From assembly GCA_028023455.1 (NCBI GenBank), contig JAQFVV010012575.1, positions 428,517 through 492,516 of the forward strand: a stretch of DNA of 64,000 bases. The letters run 5' to 3'. Below, one piece after another: positions 47,440 through 59,139 of the stretch. Under the pieces are notes generated by a model. The model was not told the DNA's origin. It worked only from the letters and a program-made list of their open reading frames with translations, and searched no databases. The first letter of the stretch is position 1, and every line of letters starts with the position of its first letter. The translations under genes and the position numbers were made by a program. The DNA comes from Epiperipatus broadwayi (Eukaryota; Onychophora; Udeonychophora; Euonychophora; Peripatidae).

Positions 47440-47680
47440 TTATTCTATTGTTAATCCAGAAATTCTGATTCCATATTGTTTTGCCTTTCAGTCTTGTCTA
47501 TTTTTGAAGCAGTGATCCATACTTAGAACAGAAACAACTGCTGGTTTAAACAGTTTTCCACCATAACTTGAATATCCATATTTTGCTGATTGTTTTTAAA
47601 GTATTTCTCAATACTCCAGTTATAACAGACAGTATGATGCTTTTATTTAGAAGAAATATATCTACCATGTCTGGTTAGAT
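47440..47680 (-). repeat. Dispersed repeat, copy 1 (pairs with 57.5 kb)
   Basis: The minus strand shares order and words with 57480-57800: ttctaaataaa..catcatact, tattgaaaaat, tatggatcactgc, ttcaaaa.tagac, then gcaaaacaatatggaat. It may be a decayed coding part of a transposon, but no motif is recognised. Confidence 0.45.
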
Positions 47681-48969
47681 AATCAAAAACCACATCAGTC
47701 AAAACAATGTAGAAAATGAAATCAGATCCAGAAATTAACAATGAAGTCTGCAAAATCAGCAGATAAAAGCCAGTATAATACCACAAAGAAAGAAATGGGC
47801 AGTGACCTATAAATTAGCCATAAACTACTGACATTGTACCTCATACAATGTCACCAATGCTGCTGCATTTACTCTCTGTAACATCACCAGTGTTCAAGAA
47901 GAACTACCATCATCAGAGGGACTAATGAAGACAACCCTAAAATATTAAAAGCATGATATCTGCAAAAAACATGGTTAGTGATGGTTTTAATATTTGACAT
48001 AATAAGATCTTATCATTATAAATACTATATATTAAATTAAAATATAAATTTAAAATGTCATTTGCTACTATGATATTTAATATTTTGTGTATGTGTTGAT
48101 AGTTGCGAATATACATGCAAAAGTTTTATTTATTTATTAATAAATTGTTAATTTTTTTTATAAATCCATTTAATTTGTGTTTGTAACTCAATACAAATAT
48201 TATGCTTTTTACACACATCTACAGCCCTGAAAAACCATGCAATCCACTAGGGGGCATGACGGGATGCGGGTAATAATTGGTGCTGATTGTTCCTTTAAAA
48301 GTTTTCCAAAGTTAAACTTTCTTTTTAGAAGATTTGGCGCTTTTGAGTTTCTTTAATCTTGAAACTGAAAAAAAAAAAAGTCCTTTTCAGAGTACTTGAA
48401 TATTTTAAATTATAAATCATCATCGTCACATTGAGTAATATTATTATATATTTTGAATTAAATTTTGTTGGCCATTCAAATATATTTATTTGAACCAAAA
48501 TTTACAGTATATATTGAAGATCTTATTATATATTTTGTATATCTTATATATTCAGATTCAAACCCATCAACTGTAATATAAAAATAACCATGGCAAAAAT
48601 TACCAGAACAATATGTACAGTTAGATATGGTGAAAATTGAACTATTTTTATTCTTGATTTACATGACACTATTTTCTCTAATTACCTTTAAACTATCTTA
48701 GATTTTAGACATTGAATCTTCATTTATAGTATGCTTTATGAGTTTTATCTTTGTCAAATCACACTCCATGAAGTAAATAAACCATATGGTCATTGAATCA
48801 AATATAGGATTGAAATGTAATGAACATTTCTGAAATTATTTTTTCCACTAGTAATATCTCTTTAAACTTCCAAAAACATAGTTGTTATACGATATAAAAT
48901 GGTATCTTAAATGAAATCATAACTTTATGTATTTATTTTATAGACTTATTATGATCTAATTCCACACTA
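47681..48969. other. No gene; one CTCF-like site
   Basis: 47700-47970 is slightly less AT-rich with no recognised protein. The CTCF-like motif at 48244 is listed separately. Confidence 0.45.
48244..48257 (+). promoter_or_regulatory. CTCF-like motif, strong match
   Basis: ccactagggggcat matches 13 of 14 positions of CCASYAGRKGGCRS. It lies in a small less AT-rich island (48225-48290). Confidence 0.4.
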
Positions 48970-49330
48970 TTTTGTTTATTATTTTGATTTATTTTCCATA
49001 ACTTTAATTTTTTTTATTAACCAATTTATTTATCACCTTTACTTATCTTCTCATAATTATGTTTATGTAGTCCATTTTCTACATATTCATCCCATTTTTC
49101 ATATGAATACATGAAATAAATCTTGTATCTATTAACTTTGCATATTGAAAAGTCTTTCTTACCCAATGTATTTATGTCTTCTCATCATACCCCAATTAAA
49201 CACCATTTTTATTAATGTATTTTCATTTATATATTGAAACTTTGTAAATATTAATTTATTTTTGATTTCATTCATTAAAAAGTTTATTTCAATTTGTCTT
49301 GACTGGCCCCATTTGCTGTCTTTAACTGAC
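48970..49330 (-). pseudogene. Possible C-terminal part of a decayed LINE
   Basis: The minus strand reads in broken frames SKWGQSRQIEINFLMNEIK, VFNWGMMRRHKYIG and NRYKIYFMYSYEKWDEYVE, which have coding-like composition. Position and strand fit the 3' continuation of the LINE reverse transcriptase at 50.9-51.6 kb, with insertions between. I cannot name a conserved motif, so this is tentative. Confidence 0.25.
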
Positions 49331-50859
49331 TAACCAATAAATATATATTTACTTCTTTTTATATTCTATCTAAAAATTTCTGATTTCCCAGCTTATACAA
49401 AATGCACCCGTTCCATATGTTAAAAGTAGACACTATTTCTCCTTTCCAAATAATTCTATATATCCCATATTTAATAAATAAACCTTCACTTTCATTGACA
49501 ATTGTTGAAAGTTTTCTCAGAAATAGTGTTCTTATCATGTTATATCACAATATTAATATGGCAATAATAAGTTATGAAAAGAAGATATACAATGGACAAA
49601 GATATAATAGCAACCAGCCAAAGATAAAATTAAAACAGACTAATAAGCAACAAAGTGTGACACCCAATTACTAACACCCACTTATTATGCTTACTATAAA
49701 GACATATAATTTATTAAAGTAATGTAAAAAAAAATGTAAGTAACCAAAAACAAAATAAGATTGGAACCAACAAAACCTTGTAAATATGTATATATAATGT
49801 TTATTAATAAAGGTAAATACTTAAAATAATAATAATAATGTGTAATTTTTTTAATAAAATACATTTTAATATAATGCTTTTATTGATGTTATAGTTGAAA
49901 AAGTACATGAAGAGGTCAGCATCTTACAGATTGCAGCTACATTAAAAGATGTCTTCTTTGGTTTTTGACAGAAGAAAATACCTAGGGGGCATTTGCAATC
50001 TTCAGGTTTAGTTTATGTATGAACATTTTAAAAGTATAATTTAAAATGATTTTTTTTCTTATTTATAAAGTATTTTTGATTATTTTTACACACTAATTGA
50101 TTTATTATTATAATGAAATAAACAGGTAAAATTTTTTATTCATTTATATTTTATTTTTAAAAAAGGAAGTTAATAAACTTGCCCATAATATAAAGGAAAA
50201 AGTGACAGGGTCTATTATATCATTATATGTCAAAATTGATTTGGTGTTAAAATATTTTAAAATATTGTAATTAATCAGATTTTAAAGTAGAATTTGAGAT
50301 AGTTATCATAAATCTATCTTCATCCATTCAGAAAATTAACAAATTAAAATGAATTCATTTGTTTTTAGTTTTAGTACTTATGTAAATATCTATGATGAAG
50401 TTTATGGGACATTGTTATATGTACAAGCCACTTTTTAAATAATTAAAATAGTCAAATGTAATTTTTAAAAATGTTTTTGCTTATAAAATTAACTTAAAGG
50501 AAATCAAGTCTAATTTATTGTGGTTTAGTATAAAAGAAAGATTTTATCAAATCAGGAAGGGTTGAGCATTTCTAAATTCCCTCATTAGATAAAACAATAA
50601 AATATATCAGAATACAAGAGGGTTAATAAATGAATAATATGACAGCTTTTTAATCAAGCCCATTCCATGTTTTTGATTTTTTTCTCAACTCTAATTCCCT
50701 ACTATCTGCATAATTCCTTTTCCCCTTTCACTAAAGTAACTATATTTCTATACTTCCCCATTTCCCCCTCCCCAAATCTTCCATTTAAATTTTTTTTTTC
50801 CCACTAAATTTAATTTACATTTTTTGTCTGTCTTTCTGTATTTCTTTAATAACAATGCC
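49331..50859. other. No firm feature
   Basis: Possibly interior of a decayed LINE on the minus strand, broken by other AT-rich sequence. A plus-strand open frame at 49402-49674 (90 codons) has no motif. A weak CTCF-like acctagggggcat lies near 49982. Confidence 0.3.
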
Positions 50860-51580
50860 ACATTCTCTCCACTGTTTGTGGGGGGTGGGGAGTACCCCCC
50901 CAAAAAACAATTATATTATCCAGCAAAAAATTGTTGCCACATTATATATTCTCTTGATTCTAACTATAATAAATCCAACCACTATCTCTAATTTTTTAAT
51001 CTTACCCTGTAATTCTTTTAGAAACAAAATATAATAAAAGTGATAGTAGATACCACTAATTCAACTCAATTTAACATTTTACTTTCATTCATTTCATATT
51101 CCCCCATTGATACTTATAAAAATATTCTTATAAAGCATCATTTTTAATAACCCTAAGTCTATTCCCATATTTTCAAAACTTTTCCATAATCTATTTTTAT
51201 CCCTCTTATCCCTAATTCTTTTCTATATCTAAAAATTAATTAAATAATAGTTTGTTTTTATGGTAAATCAATTGAGATTCAATAAATAAATTATCTGTCA
51301 TTTTCCATGAATCCATTCTGATTTTGTCCAAAAAATCCACTCTATTCATCAAGATATATGTAAATAATATATAAACGATGATACTTATTGTTATTAGTCT
51401 ATAATTAATTAATAACTTAAATTTTTTAATACTTTTTTTTACATAATAATCTAAATCTCACTTCCATTCATCTGGAATCTTATTATCAATTATAATTTTA
51501 TGGCTACTTTCTCTTCAATCAAGCTTTGCTTATCTTTTAATACCTATTACCATTTCAGCTGTCATACCAACTAATTTTTT
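50860..51580 (-). pseudogene. Non-LTR retrotransposon reverse transcriptase, heavily decayed
   Basis: From about 51580 leftwards on the minus strand: LVGMTAEMVIG (finger region, 'G.TAEML'), IPDEWK, LINYRLITISIIVYILF (the 'NYR.IT.LS' box), VDFLDKIRMDSW (degenerate 'QNGF'), TDNLFIESQLI, FLDIEKN (the 'D.EKAYD' first catalytic Asp region, Ala-Tyr-Asp lost), then a VSTITFI-like trace of 'QG..LSP.LF', and near 50920 ttttgctggataat in place of FADD. These boxes in order identify a LINE palm domain. Many frameshifts and stops. The clade is not certain; it is not the RTE family found elsewhere here. Confidence 0.6.
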
Positions 51581-52222
51581 TGCTTTTTTTTCAATATATT
51601 TATTGTTCTATTCAATTTTGTATGTTTGTTACTTTCATTCTACTATAGAAACATCTATTATAACTTTTAAATAGTTAATGGACATCAGCTCTATCTGCAA
51701 GAAAATTTCTGGATTTTGCTATTATTAGCTAAGTCTATGATTCAAAGCTGAATTTAATGTGGTTATGCATGTGGTAACCATATTTTATTTCTCTATATTA
51801 CTGAAGTTAATATTTTAAAAATGTAAACAAATTCAAATATTTTGGACCCAAAGTTATATAAACCAGACCCTAGATCATTTTCTATACATTTTAGAAGCAT
51901 CTGTTTTATATTAACTATAAACCCCTTCTATCACTTGGTTAGTAAGTTTAATACCAACAACATTATCATGACATTTTCATATGATCACTCATATGCTTCT
52001 AAACATATTATTTTTATTCCATGTGCGATTAATCCAGTTTTAAATTCTAGACTTCATTGCTGCAGGCAAAAGCCAATAACTAGTTTGGAGATGGGATTTT
52101 ATAACACTACAATATCTGGTGTCCATTTATTACTCAAGCTTAGTGTATAATTTTTTAGGATAGAATAAAAGCAATTGTTCTTGAAAGTACAATAGTATGA
52201 ATATGAGCAAATCATGTGAAGG
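51581..52222. other. No recognised feature
   Basis: A plus-strand open frame at 51842-52150 (102 codons) has no recognised motif and lacks clear splice sites or promoter. Confidence 0.4.
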
Positions 52223-52600
52223 TTTTTTTTTTTTTATTAAGATAGAAGTTTATTGAGGAGTTAAAAAAAAAGAGGTAAATGAAAAACATGTACAATCAGT
52301 TACTAGAATATGGTGAAAGTCTTTACATGTTCATAATCAGTGGTATGAACTGCATTAAAAGGAAAAGTTCTTGTGATACAGGTTAAATTTCCACAAGAGT
52401 TACTCTCAACCACGTGTCTTTGAAAAGACAAACAGGAGCCAGAGTTTGATCTCTGGCTGCAGTGGTTTTGATGATGCTTATAAAAGTTTTGAGTACACAG
52501 GAGCTGGCCTGACCAAAGATACATTTGCATCTGGTCAGTCAAGTGGTATTCTTTAAACTTGATCATTGGGAAATTTTTGTCCACATATATGTGAACACAT
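52223..52600 (-). pseudogene. Probable retrocopied mRNA with poly(A) tail
   Basis: At the left end a T-run (52220-52235; an A-tail on the minus strand) is preceded, about 20 nt inside, by the polyadenylation signal AATAAA (caataaact on the minus strand). The body (about 52300-52600) is less AT-rich and open over 93 codons on the minus strand; other frames also give protein-like segments, suggesting frameshift decay. It looks like a short-3'UTR host mRNA, but I do not recognise the gene. It lies about 270 bp from a tRNA-Gly-like gene. Confidence 0.4.
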
Positions 52601-52865
52601 TTTTCCAGCCACAGAAATTCATTTAAAATGTTGTTGATCTAATTTTAATCTTAAAAATATGTAAAAACATTTCATAATAGTTTTGATTATTAGAAAAATG
52701 TTAGAAAGATTCTGTAATCTGAATTAACTTTCTCTATTCATGATTTTCCCAAACGTTGAGATAAAAGTTTATTAAATACTTTTCTCGCTTCAACCAATGA
52801 TTGAAACAAAAGTTTCTGATCAAGCATTGACAAATTGATAGTTACAAACAAACTATCTTTGTCAA

Positions 52866-52937
52866 GCGTTGGTGGCCTAGCGGTTAGCATAGCTGCCTTC
52901 CAAACAGCTGGCCCGGGTTCGCTTCCCGGTTAACGCA
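52866..52937 (+). tRNA. tRNA-Gly(TCC)-like gene
   Basis: 72 nt with GCGTTGG acceptor strand, TGGCCTAGCGGTTAGC D arm and box A, loop CTTCCAA with anticodon TCC, a perfect CCGGG-TTCGCTT-CCCGG T arm (box B), and discriminator A. Defects: the anticodon stem has a C-A mismatch at its lower end and the acceptor has two G-U pairs at its base. It could be a functional tRNA, but the altered relatives at 18.8 and 53.0 kb suggest it belongs to a dispersed tRNA-derived family. No clear T-run terminator directly follows. Confidence 0.55.
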
Positions 52938-53039
52938 TTTGACATATATATATATAAACTATCTTGATGGAAACTTTATTAATTTTGTGGTGTTTTAGAG
53001 GAATGTTTTTCATTAACCTTTTTTTTTTCATGTGTCAAA

Positions 53040-53118
53040 GCATCGGCCGGGAAGCAAACCCGCAAACCCGGGACAACTGCTTATAAAGCAGCTGTGCTGA
53101 CCATTCGACCACCAACGC
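53040..53118 (-). pseudogene. tRNA-Gly-derived pseudogene or mini-SINE, second altered copy
   Basis: 79 nt, same length as the copy at 18839-18917 and with the same extra bases before the T arm. The anticodon position reads TAT. The downstream flank (tttgacacatga) resembles the flanks of the other two tRNA-like loci (atggcatatga, tttgacatatat), so a short tail moved with the tRNA body. It faces the 52.87-kb gene, 103 bp away. Confidence 0.65.
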
Positions 53119-53814
53119 TTGACTTCATTAACCATTTATTGTAAAAAAAAAAACAACTTTAGTACTTACTTATTTAATTTTCTATTTATTATGTAATCAG
53201 AGAAGAGAAACATAATAGAATAAATGATGTATTTACTTGCTTTGATCATGATTTAAAATTCTAATCCAGACCAAGATAAGACAAATTACACAGTGGTTGT
53301 AATTGACTTATAGCAAATCTAGTAAGCCAATAAAAAATCACTAGTAAATGCATATTAATAACCGTCAATATTCAGAATTTAGCGAGTTGATAAATAAAGT
53401 CTTTTCCTCTAATGTCTTTTCTAGAAGATTGTAAAAAAAGGTTTTGCTTTGAAGTGGATTATATAAAGGTTTCTTTTTTTTTTTAATTGTAAAAGTAGAA
53501 TATAAATATTTTTGTAATTATAATTGAATGTATAATCTTCGATGTACATACAAAAGCTTTAAATTAATCTTCGTTTAATACCTATCTCGTTATCTCCTTG
53601 TAGGATTAGGAATGTGGAAAAATTGTCTCACTCATATTAATAGGCTTATTTTTCAACCATATAGGATTTTTTAAAATTATTAATACATTTATTTACAAAA
53701 ATATGAAGCTGCAATATTTAAATTCAAATATAAATTATATATTTGGAGTTTAGATGTAATTATAGGGAATTTGAACCCAAAGTTTTAAGCTCCCTTCAGT
53801 TATCTGTTCTATCT
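53119..53814. other. No recognised feature
   Basis: AT-rich; no gene. Confidence 0.5.
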
Positions 53815-54200
53815 CATACAACCAATACACATGATCACACACATGTGAAAAAGATATATAATCTCCAATGTACATATTTCATGCTGAAGCAACACTCATA
53901 AATTGGTCCAAATCACCATCTCACACACACATATATATATAATCAGTGTTCAGTTTAATAGATTAAAGCCTGGCCATTAAAGTTTGAAGATGTGTCATCT
54001 CAATATAAACCAGCACTGATTATATATGTGTGTGGAAGAAAATGATCTAGATCAACTAATGAGTGCTGCTCTAGCATAAAATAAATGTATTGGAGATCAT
54101 TTATCTTTTTCACATGTGTGGCCATATGTATCGGTTGCATAAGATAGAGTAGATATCCAAAGGGATCATGAAAGTCCGAGTTCAAATCCCATAAATTTAA
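53815..54200. repeat. Two family B repeats in inverted orientation
   Basis: 53815-53935 is family B on the minus strand (gatcacacac, aatctccaatgtacatattt, catgctgaagcaacactcat). 53945-54200 is family B on the plus strand, including aaagcctggccattaaagtt, gtgctgctctagcataaaat and a tRNA-like end with box B gagttcaaatccc. The open frame 54000-54185 on the minus strand is antisense repeat. Confidence 0.65.
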
Positions 54201-54529
54201 AAACCAGAAGCATAATTTTCAGTTAACATGTCTGGACAGTTATTTACAATCAATATAAGAAAGATAAAAGAGCTGTGTTTCAGTATTAATTTAAGTTTCA
54301 GTTCCAATAGTTTTCAATTAAACGAGAAATGAAATTTTAGTTTATTGATTAATGGAGTGATTTTGTTTATTTAACATTAGTTCTAATCATGAATAAGTAA
54401 GAAAGTACTAAAAATCAGTTTGACAGCATTTAAATAGTTTGAAAATATATTTTCTTCTCTATATAGCATATTCCATTGATTTAAAAGTTGTTTCTTAATC
54501 AAAAGTGTTACAGACACTCCTCTTATTAA
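54201..54529. other. No recognised feature
   Basis: AT-rich spacer. Confidence 0.5.
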
Positions 54530-54995
54530 AATGGGCAAAACTCTCTATATTTATTGCAGCTCAGTGCAAGCCAGAGTAATCAATGGATGCTAGAAGGTTT
54601 GTGCATAAAATCCCCATCTAATGCATACTAACCCAATATCCCCAGACTAGTTTCTGTCTTGTGGCCTTTATCAGTGAGGAGCTTTGGATCTGAGAGCACT
54701 GCACCTAGATCTTAGGATCTAATGCAACTCTCCAGCAGCCACCTTTTATCTCTACTTAACTACAAAACTATGAGTCTTAAATTAAAACACTATAATATTT
54801 TTAATCCAAACTCATTAGCTTATATAGTCATATAGGTCTAAACTCAGTTCAGTACCTATACATTTTGGGGTCTTTGGTTCTTTAATAACCATAGCCACCA
54901 CTATCCTATTAGCCAGGATTGGTTTTAAGCCAATAGAATCACATGATCACCATTTCTTATGCTTGCTTATAATTGTTATAAGTAATATTTCTGTA
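54530..54995. mobile_element. Snap-back family A copy, one arm plus inverted tail
   Basis: The left arm is complete (gggcaaaactctc, gagtaatcaatggatgctag, catctaatgc, caatatccccagactagttt, ggagctttggatctgagagc). The mirror arm is missing: unrelated sequence (54745-54880) follows, then the family tail in reverse (cacatgatcaccatttctta, tgcttgc). On the minus strand 54628-54694 holds a hammerhead-like region with CTGATAA (the essential G of the core lost) but intact GAAAC-TA-GTC and TGGGGA. Confidence 0.6.
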
Positions 54996-55009
54996 GTAAG
55001 CAGGCATTC

Positions 55010-56110
55010 ATTTCTTTCTGCTTTTAAAATACTTTGTGAAGGAATGGAATAATAAACATATGATCAATGAAATGTAAAAAAGATGTATGATCATCAAGAT
55101 GCAGATTTCATGCTGAACCAACATTCATCTGTTGGCATTGATCACAATCTCTTATACATATCTTTATCATTGTTTAGTATATATAGATAACCATTTATTA
55201 CAGTTTAATTGATAAGTGTCAAACTTATTGGCTTCACAACTTTGAAACATATCACTTGATGGAAGTATATTAATAATTTTTATTAGTCATTCATTAGACT
55301 AGAAATTATAGAAATTATCCACTTAATGAATAATATTTCTGTGGTGTAATTTTCACTACCCCACTTTGATGCTAGGTAAAGTAGTGCTTTCTATTCACTT
55401 TTGGGAGAGTATAATTATAAACATTTGACCAAAGACATGTGGAAAAATGCATGAATCCCCAATATGCACACCTCATGCTGAGATCACAATCATTGACACA
55501 TAATTTTATCATTGTTCAGTACATATAGATAGCCAATTGTTACAGTTTAATTGAAAAGTGTCAAACTAATCACTCTCAGAAATTTGATACCTGCAGTGTA
55601 ATTTTTACTATTCAATTTTAATACCTTGTGTGAGAATCATGTAATAAAGATTACACTACAGAAATATTATTCATTATTATGGGGATAATCTTTAGTATTA
55701 TAAATGATTAATAAAAATTATTAATATACATCAATTGAATAATTTGTGTCAAAGTTGTGAGGGCAGTAGGTTTGACACTTATAAATTAAACTGTAGTAAT
55801 TGACTATCTATAAATACTGAACAATAATGAAGATATTTGTAAGATATTGTGATATAGGTCAACTGATGAGTGCTGGTTCAGCATAAAATATACATCTTGA
55901 GGATCATACATCTTTTTCATGTCTTTGAGAATATGTTTATGATACAACCCTCCATAAGGTGTTAAAAGGGAAAAAAAACAATCCCTATCTTGAGTTACAG
56001 TTGTATAGTGAAAATTACATTAAGAAATGTTATTCATTAAGAGGATGGTTTCTAGTCTAGAGTGACTAATAAAAATTATTAAATATATCTCTACAAATAT
56101 ACATGAATTG
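55010..56110. repeat. Cluster of family B-associated repeat units in direct and inverted order
   Basis: Three copies of a longer unit are arranged as two minus-strand units (55060-55420 and 55430-55690) and one plus-strand unit (55690-56100). Shared blocks are a family B core (ctgatgagtgctggttcagc or its inverse), acagtttaattgataagtgt, a tcaaagttgtgag block, attaataatttttattagtc and taatgaataatatttctgtg. Direct and inverted copies make a large imperfect hairpin. Confidence 0.55.
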
Positions 56111-57479
56111 CAATGGAGGGTGGTTTAACATATTAATTATTAATATTAACAATTGACTTGAGAATGTAATCTTAAATTTTACTTATAATTAATATATAGA
56201 AAATTCTTCATAAATATGTGTAATATTATTCATAGCCCATCTAATGTAGAGTAAAGAAGTTGTCCATTTTTTAATAATTAGCCTTATGCATTTTTAAAAA
56301 ACATGTTTAATAACATTTAATAACAGTTTAATAACAGTTATGTGCTAGCATAAGAGATGGTGATCATGTGATGTTTAGTGGTTTAACTTAAGTATTTTTG
56401 ATATACACAATCATAGTCATGGTAAAACTAATCAATTATTTGCTACCAGAAATCTATTATATATGTAAAAATACAATGTCTTGTACAAATGAACACCAGA
56501 TAGTAATGACTGTATTCAAAATGTTTTATATTAGTTAATTAAAAATTGAAAGTTCATTTCTCTGCATAAATATAATTAATACTATATATTGTAGTGGTAT
56601 TTTTCTTACAGTAAATTTTTTATTTACAGTAGACGGATTTGAACCCAAAACCAAAGACATACAATAATGTGTATTATTTATTTAATTCAAATACATATTA
56701 AAGCTGAATGATAAATAAAATTCATATAAAAACGATTCAGTTCAAGTGTATAATAATATTGACCAACGTGATGATGGTTTATAATTTAAAAGTTCAAGTA
56801 TTTTTAAAAGTATTTTATTTGTCTTTCCAGTTTCAATAAAAATGAAACTTAAATGTAACAAATCTTCTAAAAAGAAAGTTTACTTTAAGAAAACTTTCAA
56901 AGGAACAATCATCATCAATTCTTACCACCATCCTTGCTTTTTCTCTAGTGAATTGCATGATTTCTCAGGGCTATGGATATTAACTAGCACATTTGTGTAA
57001 AAGTCATATATTTGGATTGAATTACAAACACAGACTAAATGTATTAATATAAAAAAAATAATATTTAACAATTTATTAATAATGAATACAACTGTTGTAT
57101 ATGTATGTATGTGTATATATCTAAACTTACAATTCTCACAACTATTAACATATAAACAAAACATTAAATATCATAGTAGTAAACAATATTTTAAATAAAA
57201 ATATAATTTTAAGTTTAACGTCTTATAATATTTATAATGATAAGATCTTATCATGTTAAATATTGAAATATTCACAAATCATAGTTTTTGTAGATATCAT
57301 TTTTTAAATGTTTTACTGTTGTTTTCATTACTTCCCTATTGATGGTAGTTCTTGGTAATTTAGAAAGCAAATACAACAGCACTTGTGTTGTTATATAATG
57401 TATAATATCAGTAGATCTTGGGTAATTTATATGAAACTGTTCATTTCTTTCTTTATGGAATTATAGAAGCTTTGTATTG
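56111..57479. other. Family A tail fragment, otherwise nothing
   Basis: 56330-56392 contains an isolated family A tail (ataacagttatgtgctagca ... gatcatgtgatgtttagtgg), probably a truncated insertion. The rest is AT-rich with no gene. Confidence 0.5.
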
Positions 57480-57800
57480 GCTGGTTTTGAAAATTTCAGC
57501 AGTAGTTTCTGGATTCAACTCAAAGCATTTTGGCTGGTGTGGTTTTTCTTTTGTCTAGCTGCTCATTATAGAAAGTCTTCTACTAAATAAAGTCATCATA
57601 CTGGAGAATAGAATCAGAGTATTGAAAAATATTTTTAAAAACATTTAATAAAATATCTCTATCTGGATTACAGTGGAAAAAGAGTTCTAATAAGTGGTTG
57701 TTTCACTCCACAGCATGGATCACTGCAATACTGCTTCAAAAGTAGACGAATCTGGAATGCAAAACACTATGGAATGAAATGCTGGATTCCTAGAATTTTA
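57480..57800 (+). repeat. Dispersed repeat, copy 2 (pairs with 47.5 kb)
   Basis: Plus-strand counterpart of 47440-47680, with additional sequence at the left (ttggctggttttgaaaattt, gcattttggctggtgtggtt). Likely part of an old transposon; no domain recognised. Confidence 0.45.
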
Positions 57801-59139
57801 ATGCCTTGCATTTTTCTCAATACCTTTTATACCTAATTGATGTTGTTCAAACAATATGTTTTCAAACAATGTATATGTCATCAGTTAGACAAACTATTAT
57901 CTTTGCACATTACAACAATATATTTTTTGAAAACACCCTCATTAGTCTCTTCAAAGTATATTGTGGCTACATACTTTATGTATATTATATCATAATTTTA
58001 TACATAAATAAGTAAAATAAAAGAAGAGAGAACAAGAGTTTTTGTCTCTCTTTCTATATTTCTTTTTGCAAGGAAATCAAGTCATACATCACTTTGTCAT
58101 ATTTCATGTCTTTATATAAGAAGGAAAAGTTATTAATGACATTTAATTATAGATCAATAATTTATTTATTTTTATTAATTCCAAAATTTTAATATTAGAT
58201 TCAAATCCCCCATCAGATTTGCTACAAAAATGTCAAAGACATTTGATCTAAAACTAAATTTAAAATAGACAAACTAAACTACTTTAAAAATGCTTTGGAT
58301 TTCTAACAACTATGCATATGAAAATACATTTACATATTAAAGAATTTTCTTTCTTTCTTTACAATGTAATTTGTCATTCTATCTCTCGCATATTACAATG
58401 TAAATTTGTAAAATATAACCAAATGCATAAACTAATTCTTCCTTCAGTTTTTTAGGCAATTTACTCAAGTGACACACATTTATGTTCCCCCATGCAAATG
58501 GTAATTTATATAATTATTAGTCAGTTGATGTGAGTTTATAGTAAACATTTTGTGTCCACAGTGTTGTAGTATAACCAATCTAAGCTGTATTGGACTTTTT
58601 ATAGTTAAAAAAATCCCCCCTCTTTAAAATGAGACAATGGTACAGTGTAATTTGTGATTTCTCATTTGTGTTCTGATTACAAAACTTTTAAATTTTATTC
58701 ATTTATTTAATTATTTTTTTTAAATATTTCTTTCAGGTTTATACATAGTGTTTTACAGAATACATATGTCCATAATGGACAAAGATTTTTTTGATACTGA
58801 ATGCTATAAAGTAGTGGTGATAAAACTTTTTAAGCATGCATGTCAAAAATTTCCAAAAAATATTTATTGAATGATTGGTATGCCATGCAGTTATTAAAGC
58901 AAATATAAACAATTTAATTATTGCAGTTTTTTTAAAGTTTGTAAAACAAAATAATAATAATAACAATAATAATTAAACAAAATTTCTAAATAAACTAAAT
59001 ACAAGTGAGCAATATTTATTTAAAAGAGCACAAGTTGAATAAAATGTAATAATAAAAAAATTAATAGTAATTAAAAAAATGTTTGGAAATAAACATATAA
59101 AATCAACACAAACAGATATTATTTAATGAGATTTTTGCT
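57801..59139. other. No recognised feature
   Basis: AT-rich; short open frames only. Confidence 0.5.
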
